IMG/VR virus record: IMGVR_UViG_3300039106_000453
Coordinates: 1-33,351 of that record
From: a virus
Length of the DNA: 33,351 nucleotides
Direction: 5' to 3' (one strand)
The notes beneath the pieces are model-generated. The model was given only the letters and a program-made list of their open reading frames with translations, ran no database searches and was not told where the DNA came from. Below, piece by piece: positions 23,052 to 29,607 of this stretch. The first letter of the stretch is position 1. Every line of letters begins with the position of its first letter. The translations under genes and the position numbers were made by a program.

Positions 23052-23576
23052 GTGACTTGTATTGTTGCTGTTCGTAAAGAAGATAAAATTTATATGTCTG
23101 GTGAACGTGGTGTGTCTGATGATGATATTATTCTTCAGTCTTCCAGTCCAAAGGTTTGGCAAACTGGACCATATCTTTTTGGATATGCTGGTAGTATGGA
23201 TGGGGATAGAATCAGACACAACTTTAAACCTTCCGCACCAGTTGGTAATAATTTAGAAAAATTTATGTACACCAAATTTATAAAAGAATTAAGAGATTTT
23301 TATAATGAGTGGTGGGTTGATGTAACAAAAGATTCTGATTTTGGAATGATAATTTGTGTTAAAGGAAAAATATTTGAACATGAGGCTGGAGATATGTCTT
23401 TGACTCAATACAATCAAGACTATTTAGTTATGGGCTCAGGTGGTTCTTATGCATTAGGATACTTACACGCTACAGAAAATCAAAAAGATGCTCGCAAAAG
23501 ATCTATTAATGCAGTTCAATCTGCTATTAAATTTTCTACATCATGCCTTGGTCCAGTAGACACAGTTAGCATTTAA
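23052..23576 (+). CDS. Proteasome/HslV-like Ntn-hydrolase peptidase
   Basis: A 174-residue protein starting GTG-ACT, giving Met-Thr. After Met removal the catalytic Thr is residue 1. In that mature numbering Glu17 ('SGERG') replaces the usual Asp17, and Lys33 ('SSPKVWQ') is exactly at position 33. 'LVMGSGGSYALGYLHA' matches the HslV/proteasome beta loop with its conserved Ser near 129. The length is like HslV. It has its own promoter and an unusual inverted repeat. No ATPase partner is nearby. It could process phage or host proteins; this is inference. A self-assembling Anbu-like peptidase is an alternative. Confidence 0.72.
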   Translation: MTCIVAVRKEDKIYMSGERGVSDDDIILQSSSPKVWQTGPYLFGYAGSMDGDRIRHNFKPSAPVGNNLEKFMYTKFIKELRDFYNEWWVDVTKDSDFGMIICVKGKIFEHEAGDMSLTQYNQDYLVMGSGGSYALGYLHATENQKDARKRSINAVQSAIKFSTSCLGPVDTVSI

Positions 23577-23585
23577 GGATAAAAT

Positions 23586-23795
23586 ATGACCATGAATCAT
23601 TTAAATAATGATGACTTATCATCAGAAGAAAAAGAATTTGGCATTTGGCTTACGAACGGTATTGAAAGAGGTTGGGTAAGCGATCCTTATTGTCATACCC
23701 ATGATGGTGGATATCAGTTTATGAGTGAAGAAGAAATAGAAGAATGGGAAGAAGGAGGAGATCCTTGTGAACATGTTGTCAGGATTTTTATATAA
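23586..23795 (+). CDS. Small acidic protein of actinobacterial phage type
   Basis: A 69-residue protein. The middle 'GWVSDPYCHTHDGGY' and the end 'EWEEGGDPCEHVVRI' match a pattern I recall from actinobacterial and actinophage proteins ('CxTHDG ... GDPC'), possibly a metal site of Cys and His. AAGGATAAA precedes the ATG. Function unknown. It ends just before the tRNA. Confidence 0.6.
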   Translation: MTMNHLNNDDLSSEEKEFGIWLTNGIERGWVSDPYCHTHDGGYQFMSEEEIEEWEEGGDPCEHVVRIFI

Positions 23796-23804
23796 TGAGA
23801 TTTT

Positions 23805-23875
23805 GCCTCTTTAGCATAGTGGCAGTGCTTCCGCCTTGTAAGCGGATGGCGTAAGTTCGATTCTTACAAGAGGCT
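23805..23875 (+). tRNA. tRNA-Thr (anticodon TGT)
   Basis: The acceptor GCCTCTT (23805-23811) pairs with AAGAGGC (23868-23874). The D stem is GCA/TGC. The anticodon stem TCCGC/GCGGA encloses CTTGTAA with anticodon TGT (reads ACA). The T stem is GTAAG/CTTAC with loop TTCGATT. CCA is not encoded. In an A+T-rich phage ACA is a frequent codon, so the tRNA probably supports translation. Confidence 0.92.
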
Positions 23876-23890
23876 CAATATGTTTATTTA

Positions 23891-23899
23891 TGATATACT
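23891..23899 (+). promoter_or_regulatory. Possible extended -10 promoter after the tRNA
   Basis: TGATATACT lies 16 bases after the tRNA, with GAAGGG before the ATG of the oxygenase at 23924. The same 9-mer is used upstream of the methyltransferase on the other strand. No -35 is clear. Confidence 0.4.
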
Positions 23900-23923
23900 T
23901 ATTAGAAACAGAAGGGTATTATT

Positions 23924-24559
23924 ATGCAAAAAGAGCATAAGTTTTTTGAAAGATTTTTAGATAATGATCTTGATAAATTAAAAGGTTTTTTGCTTAAAAC
24001 TTACGATGAAATGCAAAATCAACAAATTAAAGGGATTACTCCAGTAGATCCTAAATCAGATAAATGGGTTGAGTCTCAAAGCCTTTCCACTATAAAGTGG
24101 AGAGAGTATAATGTTTTTCAATTTTATAATGCAGAACTTCATAATGTATACACAAATCTTTCTGAGTTAGTGCATGAGGCATGTGACTACTATGAAATAG
24201 ATTTTAAAAAACAAAAATTTTTTGCTCAAGGCTGGTTTAATATTAATCAAACAGGGGCAGGAAAGTTAGATTACCACGATCACGGAACTCCAGGCGCTCC
24301 AAACTTTCATGGCTACTATTCTGTAAATGCAGAGCCATCGATAACTCATTACAAACTATTCAATGATCCTTCACGAATTGTTGACAATGTAAATAAAAAT
24401 AACAGGCTAATAGTTTCAGAAGTAGGTCATCCACATGCTATGGGCGATTGGGATTGGTCTGGACCAAGAATTACCATTGCGTACGATGTTCAGCCTTTAG
24501 AGGTATTGCTTGCTGCAGGAAAGACTATACCAGAGCAGCACTGGATCCCAATGATATAA
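23924..24559 (+). CDS. 2OG-Fe(II) oxygenase-like protein (second of three)
   Basis: A 211-residue protein. The core 'KLDYHDHGTPGAPNFHGYYS' gives His118 and His120 as metal-ligand candidates. The distal 'EVGHPHAMGDWDWSGPRITI' has His169/His171 and an Arg for the 2OG carboxylate. This matches the putative oxygenase group (HxH ... SG-Y-Y) common in marine phages rather than the classic HxD type. Substrate unknown. Confidence 0.65.
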   Translation: MQKEHKFFERFLDNDLDKLKGFLLKTYDEMQNQQIKGITPVDPKSDKWVESQSLSTIKWREYNVFQFYNAELHNVYTNLSELVHEACDYYEIDFKKQKFFAQGWFNINQTGAGKLDYHDHGTPGAPNFHGYYSVNAEPSITHYKLFNDPSRIVDNVNKNNRLIVSEVGHPHAMGDWDWSGPRITIAYDVQPLEVLLAAGKTIPEQHWIPMI

Positions 24560-24560
24560 T
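24552..24560 (+). promoter_or_regulatory. Extended -10 promoter for the endolysin
   Basis: TGATATAAT overlaps the last codons and stop of the oxygenase gene (ATG ATA TAA). It predicts a start near 24567, 20 bases before the endolysin ATG, with AAAGGAG in between. This would let lysis be timed separately. Confidence 0.5.
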
Positions 24561-24586
24561 ATATAACACAAACAAAGGAGAATAAA

Positions 24587-25186
24587 ATGGCAGAAAAAGG
24601 TACAGTAGAAGCAATTATTGAAGTTGCTAAAAAAGAAGTTGGAACTATTGAAGGTCCAAAAGATAATGAAACAAAGTATGGTAAATGGACGGGCGCAAAC
24701 TTCCTTCCTTGGTGTCAGTCTTTTGTTTCATGGTCTGCATTTACATCTGGATTAGATTCAAAGAAATATCCAAAGTCTGCTTCAACAGTAGCAGCGTCAG
24801 ATTGGTTTAAGAAAAACAAACGTTGGGCAGATGCTCGTAACGATGATCCAACACCTGGAGACTGGATTTATTTTGATTTCCCAGATGATGGAGTAAATCG
24901 TATTTCTCACGTAGGTCTATGTATTAAGAACAATGGCGATGGAACTATTCAAACTATTGAAGGAAATACTGCTGGATCTGCTAAAGGAGATCAACGCAAT
25001 GGCGGAATGTGTGCCGAAAAAACAAGGGCATACGTAAAAGATAACAAGAAGAAATTAGTCAATACTATTGTTGGCTGGGGTCGTCCAATTTATAAAGGTG
25101 AAGAGGCAACTCCACTTGAAGTAAAACTAGAACGCCCAGTAGCCAAGAAAGTTGCAAAGAAGGCTGTAAAAAAGGCATCGAAATAG
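24587..25186 (+). CDS. CHAP-type endolysin
   Basis: A 199-residue peptidoglycan amidase or endopeptidase. The CHAP triad is visible as Cys in 'FLPWCQSFVSW' (about residue 44), His in 'NRISHVGLCI' (about 107), and the polar residue in 'TIEGN' (about 125). There is no signal peptide, so export depends on a holin. A Lys/Ala-rich tail ('KKVAKKAVKKASK') replaces a known wall-binding domain and may bind acidic wall polymers. AAAGGAG precedes the ATG, and its own promoter is likely. Confidence 0.85.
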   Translation: MAEKGTVEAIIEVAKKEVGTIEGPKDNETKYGKWTGANFLPWCQSFVSWSAFTSGLDSKKYPKSASTVAASDWFKKNKRWADARNDDPTPGDWIYFDFPDDGVNRISHVGLCIKNNGDGTIQTIEGNTAGSAKGDQRNGGMCAEKTRAYVKDNKKKLVNTIVGWGRPIYKGEEATPLEVKLERPVAKKVAKKAVKKASK

Positions 25187-25380
25187 TGAAAATAAGTAGA
25201 AGTGCACAAAAAACTATATCGTGGCAATTTGTACATATAGGTTTTGTTTATGGAATGATTTATTTGTTTACTCGTGAATGGGAGTATGCTGGTTTGGGCG
25301 CTCTTGGCTATATAGCCTGGGAGTCTTCAGCATACTACATTCATGAAAGAGTATGGGAAAGGTTTGCACCTAAAAAATGA
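25186..25380 (+). CDS. DUF2061-family membrane protein
   Basis: A 64-residue protein starting at GTG that shares one base with the endolysin stop (TAGTG). It has the DUF2061 pattern: N-terminal basic 'SAQKTISWQF', two hydrophobic spans, and the C-terminal 'YYIHERVWERF' signature. Function is unknown in bacteria. Coupling to the endolysin suggests it helps lysis or alters the membrane. Confidence 0.8.
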   Translation: MKISRSAQKTISWQFVHIGFVYGMIYLFTREWEYAGLGALGYIAWESSAYYIHERVWERFAPKK

Positions 25381-26009
25381 TAGCAAAAATTATTTTAACA
25401 TTATTTCTAATTTCATTAACTCCAAGTGTTGCAACAGCGTCACAGCCTATTAAATATAGTTCCATAGATGTTGCTATAAAAGCGCTTAAAGTTGCCCCAG
25501 AATCTCGTACAGGATATGTGAGAACTAAGTTTAAGCATTGGGTTGGAGTTGGAAATGGATGTGATTCACGTAAGGCAGTAATTATTTCAGAAGCATCTGT
25601 TAAACCAAAGGTGGAGCCTGGATGTAAAATTATTGGCGGTGAATGGAACAGTATTTATGATAATGTTAAAGTAATTGATGCTGCAAAATTAGATGTAGAC
25701 CATATGGTACCACTAGCAGAAGCATGGGACTCAGGAGCATCTGCATGGGACGATAAAAGACGTGAGTTATATGCAAATGATCAAACCGATAAAATACATC
25801 TTATAGCCGTAACAGGTGCTTCAAATAGGTCAAAATCAGATAGAGATCCATCAGAATGGATGCCGTCAAATAAAGCATATCATTGTCAGTATATTGCAAA
25901 TTGGGTATCTATTAAAATTAGATGGTCTTTATCTGTAGATGAAAAAGAACTTCTAGCAATTAAATCTATTAAATGCCCTAAACTTAAAATAACAATACCA
26001 TCACTTTAG
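25377..26009 (+). CDS. Secreted HNH nuclease (DUF1524/GmrSD-like)
   Basis: A 210-residue protein with an ATGA overlap with the previous gene. It has an N-terminal signal peptide (about 1-21, 'IILTLFLISLTPSVATA'). The HNH core is 'LDVDHMVPLAEAWDSGASAW' with the catalytic His, followed by 'YANDQTDKIHLIAVTGASNR' and 'SDRDPSEW'. Conserved cysteines in the exported part could form disulfides. Secreted nucleases of this type occur in actinobacteria, where they act on external DNA. Here it could scavenge DNA or cut the DNA of competing phages at the surface. Confidence 0.85.
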   Translation: MIAKIILTLFLISLTPSVATASQPIKYSSIDVAIKALKVAPESRTGYVRTKFKHWVGVGNGCDSRKAVIISEASVKPKVEPGCKIIGGEWNSIYDNVKVIDAAKLDVDHMVPLAEAWDSGASAWDDKRRELYANDQTDKIHLIAVTGASNRSKSDRDPSEWMPSNKAYHCQYIANWVSIKIRWSLSVDEKELLAIKSIKCPKLKITIPSL

Positions 26010-26018
26010 GATTAAATT

Positions 26019-26204
26019 ATGCCCAAATATGATTACAAATGTAATGTTTGTACTCTTAATTTTATTCAAGAAAGATCTATGTTAGAGGATGAACCTGTTT
26101 ATTATTGTGAAAAATGTAAAGGGGTTTTGACTAGACAATATACTCCTTTTGGTGTACAATTTAATGGTAAGGGTTTTTATTCCACCGACAATAAGAGGGT
26201 ATAA
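26019..26204 (+). CDS. FmdB-like zinc-ribbon protein
   Basis: A 61-residue protein with the FmdB pattern: 'MPKYDYKCNVC' and 'YYCEKC' give two Cys-x2-Cys knuckles, and the end 'GVQFNGKGFYSTDNK' is the usual 'FxGxGFYxTD' tail. FmdB proteins are called regulators, but their role is unsettled. It ends one base before the next ATG. Confidence 0.85.
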   Translation: MPKYDYKCNVCTLNFIQERSMLEDEPVYYCEKCKGVLTRQYTPFGVQFNGKGFYSTDNKRV

Positions 26205-26205
26205 T

Positions 26206-26466
26206 ATGAATAAGATGTTTGCTAAAGACAAAATAGAAGATAGAGTATGGCTTTTAACGGCAACAGATAGATGCGATAAGTGTTCTGCACAGGCATATGT
26301 ATCAGTAACTGGAGTCAATGGAGAATTAATGTTTTGCGGTCATCACTATAACAATATTATGAATGATAAAGTTGGACGTGAAAAAATGATGGCCTATGCT
26401 TATTCTTTTGTAGATGAGCGAGAAAGGCTTATTGAGAATAGGCTAAAAGGCGAATCGTATCAGTAA
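26206..26466 (+). CDS. DUF7455-like small zinc protein
   Basis: An 86-residue protein. 'TATDRCDKCSAQAYVSVTGV' and 'LMFCGHHYNNIM' give Cys-x2-Cys and Cys-x2-His, the pattern of an actinobacterial small protein family (DRCDxCxAxA ... FCxHH). The start at 26206 is chosen over an upstream frame that would run through FmdB; AGAGGG lies 5 bases before it. Its stop overlaps the next start. Function unknown. Confidence 0.75.
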   Translation: MNKMFAKDKIEDRVWLLTATDRCDKCSAQAYVSVTGVNGELMFCGHHYNNIMNDKVGREKMMAYAYSFVDERERLIENRLKGESYQ

Positions 26467-27041
26467 TGTTTATTCAAGATGAAAATTTCTTAACATATGA
26501 AGAGCAGGTTGACTTTGCTAATCAAATTTTTTCAAACTATCAACCAAACTGGAAGGTTTGGAGAGCCTTAGAAATAATGAATATTCCAGGGCAAAGAGAA
26601 AAACTACCAAAGTCATTAGTACTAGCGACACCTGATTCCTATAATACATTTCAAGTTGTGCAAGATTTAAATAATAATGAATATGAATATGTATTTAGTA
26701 AATTTTGTGATAAACATAATATTAAGCCTAAAACTATAATTAGGGCTAGAATAAATATTTTAACCAAGTCTGATTATGATAACTATAATTATCCACATGT
26801 TGATAATGCAATTCCACATGATGTATTTCTATATTACTTTAATTCTGCAGATGGAAATACCGTTATCTTTGATAAAAAACTTGGAGACGATATTTCCAAT
26901 CCTAAAGATTTACCAGTTTTACATTCTGTAGAACCCAAAATGGGTACTGCAATAAAATTTGACGGTAGATATTACCATTCATCTACATCACCAAAAGAAT
27001 CACAAATTAGATGTATTCTTAACATTGACTATAGGGAGTAA
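26466..27041 (+). CDS. 2OG-Fe(II) oxygenase (third of three)
   Basis: A 191-residue oxygenase with His111-x-Asp113 ('YPHVDNAIP') and distal His171 ('RYYHSSTSPKESQIRCIL') followed by Arg about ten residues later for 2OG. This is the complete HxD...H...R set. Strands 'DVFLYYFNSADGNTVIFD' fit the jelly-roll core. It is a typical prolyl-hydroxylase-like phage oxygenase. Its substrate cannot be assigned. Confidence 0.82.
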   Translation: MFIQDENFLTYEEQVDFANQIFSNYQPNWKVWRALEIMNIPGQREKLPKSLVLATPDSYNTFQVVQDLNNNEYEYVFSKFCDKHNIKPKTIIRARINILTKSDYDNYNYPHVDNAIPHDVFLYYFNSADGNTVIFDKKLGDDISNPKDLPVLHSVEPKMGTAIKFDGRYYHSSTSPKESQIRCILNIDYRE

Positions 27042-27043
27042 AA

Positions 27044-27373
27044 ATGAGTGAAGATAAAATAACTTTTGAAATTCTAGTGGAGTCTGGAGCCATAGAATTT
27101 GCTGGAGTAGATGAAGATGGAGAAATGATATACAACTTTACAAACAAGTTAAAAGACATTGCTCCAGAGTTATTTGAATTGCATTTAAATCAATTGAATT
27201 CAGACATTATGCATTTATGGGAAAAAGGATTTGTTACTTTAAATCTTTTAGAAGATAACCCTACTGCTAAATTAACAGAAAAAGCATATGATTTGTTTGC
27301 AATTGATACAGAACTTGATGATCATTATAGGTCTACACTAAAGGAACTAAAAAGAATCTTTAGCGAACAGTGA
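27044..27373 (+). CDS. Hypothetical acidic protein
   Basis: A 109-residue, strongly acidic and helical protein. The start 'ITFEILVESGAIEFAGVDED' and 'LWEKGFVTLNLLEDNPTAKLT' have the feel of a small winged-helix or a replication-fork protein, but no family is recognised. It starts two bases after the oxygenase stop with GGGAG upstream. Confidence 0.5.
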   Translation: MSEDKITFEILVESGAIEFAGVDEDGEMIYNFTNKLKDIAPELFELHLNQLNSDIMHLWEKGFVTLNLLEDNPTAKLTEKAYDLFAIDTELDDHYRSTLKELKRIFSEQ

Positions 27374-27379
27374 TATAAT
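27371..27379 (+). promoter_or_regulatory. Extended -10 promoter giving a predicted leaderless mRNA at 27386
   Basis: TGATATAAT uses the TGA stop of the previous gene as the TG of an extended -10. Six bases separate the hexamer from the ATG at 27386. No ribosome binding site lies between, so the mRNA should be leaderless. Confidence 0.5.
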
Positions 27380-27385
27380 TAAAGT

Positions 27386-27802
27386 ATGATGAATAACCTG
27401 TTGGTTTCGTTATTGACAATGTACGGAATTTGGGCTATACTTTATACAGTAAGAAAAAATGAAGCAAAAGTTTTACCAAAAATTAAATATAGCCAGACAA
27501 GGATACACAATATTATTTCTCAGTTTCTTCCAGAAGGAATAGAAATAGAAAAAGTATCTCAGTCTACCATACTAAGAGAACAAAATACTGTGCGAGTTTT
27601 AGTTACTGGTCCTACTGCATACTGGGTAAAAAATAATGTTTTTTATGAAGCAGATGTAGAAGAAGGAGAAGTAGATAAAGAAAGTGCTAGAGTTATAGAT
27701 TTTTTTAATATGGAAGAAAAGCAAATGACAAAAATGTTAGATATCCTAGATCACCTAAAGAATGGAAATAGAAATGAAGGTCGTAGTACAGGGAACAACT
27801 GA
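27386..27802 (+). CDS. Hypothetical protein with N-terminal membrane segment
   Basis: A 138-residue protein with a hydrophobic N-terminal segment (about 4-22, 'LLVSLLTMYGIWAILYTV') and a soluble, charged remainder. It overlaps the next gene by 29 bases. No family is recognised. The segment may anchor it to the membrane. Confidence 0.55.
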   Translation: MMNNLLVSLLTMYGIWAILYTVRKNEAKVLPKIKYSQTRIHNIISQFLPEGIEIEKVSQSTILREQNTVRVLVTGPTAYWVKNNVFYEADVEEGEVDKESARVIDFFNMEEKQMTKMLDILDHLKNGNRNEGRSTGNN

Positions 27803-28124
27803 GTTTAACGAATACTCTATTTTTCTTCGTTGCATGGGTGTAATGATGTCAGATCTTAAAGAAACAGAAAACGAATTTATAGTTTATTCTTTGGGTCCAT
27901 CACAAATAAATAGTTTTGTTTCTGAATTTTGTAATGTTTCAGAAAGAAACCTAAAGGCTAGGGGGATTAAAATTAAACATATAAATGTTCATCATACTTG
28001 GTTTGAAGAAAATTTACATGAAATTAATTATTTTTCCTATCTTTCAAAACCAAATCAACCACTATCAAATATGGCTAAACTTGCACAGACGCAAGATTTT
28101 CAATTTGCCGTATTTCAATATTAA
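27774..28124 (+). CDS. Hypothetical protein
   Basis: A 116-residue protein, alpha/beta in look ('MKVVVQGTTEFNEYSIFLRC'). ATG 27774 gives a natural beta-strand start; ATG 27762 adds four residues and is an alternative. No motif or neighbour clue points to a function. A Lys/Asn-rich centre and a Phe-rich end are all that can be seen. Confidence 0.45.
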   Translation: MKVVVQGTTEFNEYSIFLRCMGVMMSDLKETENEFIVYSLGPSQINSFVSEFCNVSERNLKARGIKIKHINVHHTWFEENLHEINYFSYLSKPNQPLSNMAKLAQTQDFQFAVFQY

Positions 28125-28133
28125 GGAGTTTTT

Positions 28134-28349
28134 GTGATTGTAAAAAGTTTAGAACAAATGGAAAAGATAGTATCAAATAATAATAGACTTTCTTGGATTG
28201 GTTGGGATGTTATTGAATTGATACCATCTAAAACTGCTATGTTTGAAAATAATGGTGTATATAAAAATAACACATGGAGTATTCAAAAAACATATAAATC
28301 TGATCGTAATGGTTGGAACATACCAGATAAGTATAAAGTAAATGAATAA
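28134..28349 (+). CDS. Hypothetical small protein
   Basis: A 71-residue protein starting at GTG with AAGGAG 6 bases upstream. It contains 'RLSWIGWDVIELIPSKTAMF' and a basic, aromatic C-terminal half ('WSIQKTYKSDRNGWNIPDKY'). Its stop overlaps WhiB by 8 bases. The family is not recognised. Coupling to WhiB hints at a shared regulatory role. Confidence 0.5.
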   Translation: MIVKSLEQMEKIVSNNNRLSWIGWDVIELIPSKTAMFENNGVYKNNTWSIQKTYKSDRNGWNIPDKYKVNE

Positions 28350-28623
28350 ACACTTATGGAAAGAGTCTGCTGCTTGTAAAGATTTTGACACTAATTTATT
28401 TTTTGATAAATATGAAGAGACTCCTGATATTAGACATGGTATTGATAGTGTATGTTTAAAATGTCCAGTTGCATCAACTTGTTTTGCTGTTGGAATATCA
28501 CAAAAAGAATATGGAATTTGGGGCGGTATTTATTTAGATAAAGGAAAAATATCTAGAGAGTTTAATAGCCATAAAACAAAACAAAAATGGTCTGAAATAT
28601 GGCAGAATTTGACAATGAGGTAA
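28342..28623 (+). CDS. WhiB-like iron-sulfur transcription regulator
   Basis: A 93-residue WhiB protein. Cys12, Cys38, Cys41 and Cys47 form the Cys-Xn-Cys-X2-Cys-X5-Cys 4Fe-4S site, and 'GIWGG' at about 58-62 is the family's turn. WhiB proteins exist only in Actinobacteria and their phages and bind the primary sigma factor. The phage TM4 WhiB blocks host WhiB2 and causes superinfection exclusion, so this one may redirect host transcription or block division. It strongly supports an actinobacterial host. Confidence 0.92.
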   Translation: MNKHLWKESAACKDFDTNLFFDKYEETPDIRHGIDSVCLKCPVASTCFAVGISQKEYGIWGGIYLDKGKISREFNSHKTKQKWSEIWQNLTMR

Positions 28624-28624
28624 A

Positions 28625-28855
28625 ATGTACACAGATGCAATGAAACGGGCTGTTAGATCTATTACTCCACCAAAAGGATTTGGCGTAGATATTATTGACA
28701 ATGAACATTTTATTACAGTAAGAGCAGATGAAGCCAGTTTTATGAAGTTATTTGACAGGGATAAAAGGCTTGCTGTAGAATATATGGTAAGAGTTAAAAA
28801 AGCCTTAGAAGAAAACGGTGCGATAGTCATGCTAGTTAGGACTGGTGGAAAATGA
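28625..28855 (+). CDS. Hypothetical protein
   Basis: A 76-residue alpha/beta protein with GAGGTAAA before the ATG. It contains a beta hairpin 'VDIIDNEHFITVRAD' and a basic helix ('SFMKLFDRDKRLAVEYMVRVKKALEE'). Its stop overlaps the kinase-transferase fusion (ATGA). The family is not recognised. Confidence 0.5.
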   Translation: MYTDAMKRAVRSITPPKGFGVDIIDNEHFITVRADEASFMKLFDRDKRLAVEYMVRVKKALEENGAIVMLVRTGGK

Positions 28856-29607
28856 TTATACAGATAATTGGTATTCCTGGATCTGGTAAAACCACGTTAG
28901 CAACAAAACTATCTTCTAGAATTAATGCTATTCATATTAATGCTGATTATGTTAGGTCAACCATTAACTCTGATCTAGGATTTTCTATAGAAGATAGAAT
29001 AGAAAATGCTCGTAGGCTTGGTGCTATTGCAAAGATGTTATCAGAACAAGGTCAGATTGTAGTTGTAGATTTTGTTTGCCCTACCGAAAAAACAAGAGAT
29101 GCTTTTGGTAAACCAGATATTTTAATTTGGATGGATAGAATTAAAGAAGGAAGGTTTGAAGACACAAATAAACTTTGGGAAGACCCCATTCTTTATGATG
29201 AGTCTTTTGACAGCACAACAGAAGCAGATGATAGGGTACAATACATTATAGATAAGTATAATTTACCAGACTGGAAAGCCCCTACAACGTTAATGTTAGG
29301 TCGTTACCAGCCTTGGCATGAGGGTCATCATGCATTATACTTTGAAGCAAAGAAAAGAACAGAACAGGTGGTGCTTGGTGTTAGGGATACTCAAGGGACT
29401 AGCGAAAAAGATCCGCTTTCTTATAAAGAAGTTCGGGGATATATTAGCAAAGATGCCAGTTTAAAATCTGCATTTGTAATCAAAATGCCTAACATAACGA
29501 ATATAGTTTATGGACGAGATGTTGGATATAAAATTGAACAGGTTGGTTTAAATAAAGATATAGAAGCAATCTCTGCTACACAAAAAAGAAAAGATTTAGG
29601 TCTATGA
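28852..29607 (+). CDS. Fused P-loop kinase and nucleotidylyltransferase
   Basis: A 251-residue two-domain protein. The N-terminal P-loop kinase (about 1-145) has GIPGSGKTT at 7-15 and looks like adenylylsulfate (APS) kinase. The C-terminal domain (about 146-251) is a nucleotidylyltransferase with G-R-Y-Q-P-W-H156-E-G-H159 (HxGH) and I240-S-A-T-Q-K-R246 (the ISxTxxR motif), as in NMN adenylyltransferases. Known NadR has the reverse order. It may act in NAD salvage, or in sulfate or sugar nucleotide activation. NAD rebuilding is a known phage counter to NAD-depleting defences, but that is inference here. Confidence 0.82.
   Translation: MIIQIIGIPGSGKTTLATKLSSRINAIHINADYVRSTINSDLGFSIEDRIENARRLGAIAKMLSEQGQIVVVDFVCPTEKTRDAFGKPDILIWMDRIKEGRFEDTNKLWEDPILYDESFDSTTEADDRVQYIIDKYNLPDWKAPTTLMLGRYQPWHEGHHALYFEAKKRTEQVVLGVRDTQGTSEKDPLSYKEVRGYISKDASLKSAFVIKMPNITNIVYGRDVGYKIEQVGLNKDIEAISATQKRKDLGL

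Noticed and set aside
26200-26205. TATAAT directly before ATG 26206 as a leaderless promoter
   Set aside because: There are zero bases between hexamer and ATG, so the start of transcription would fall inside the gene. An AGAGGG RBS explains the start.
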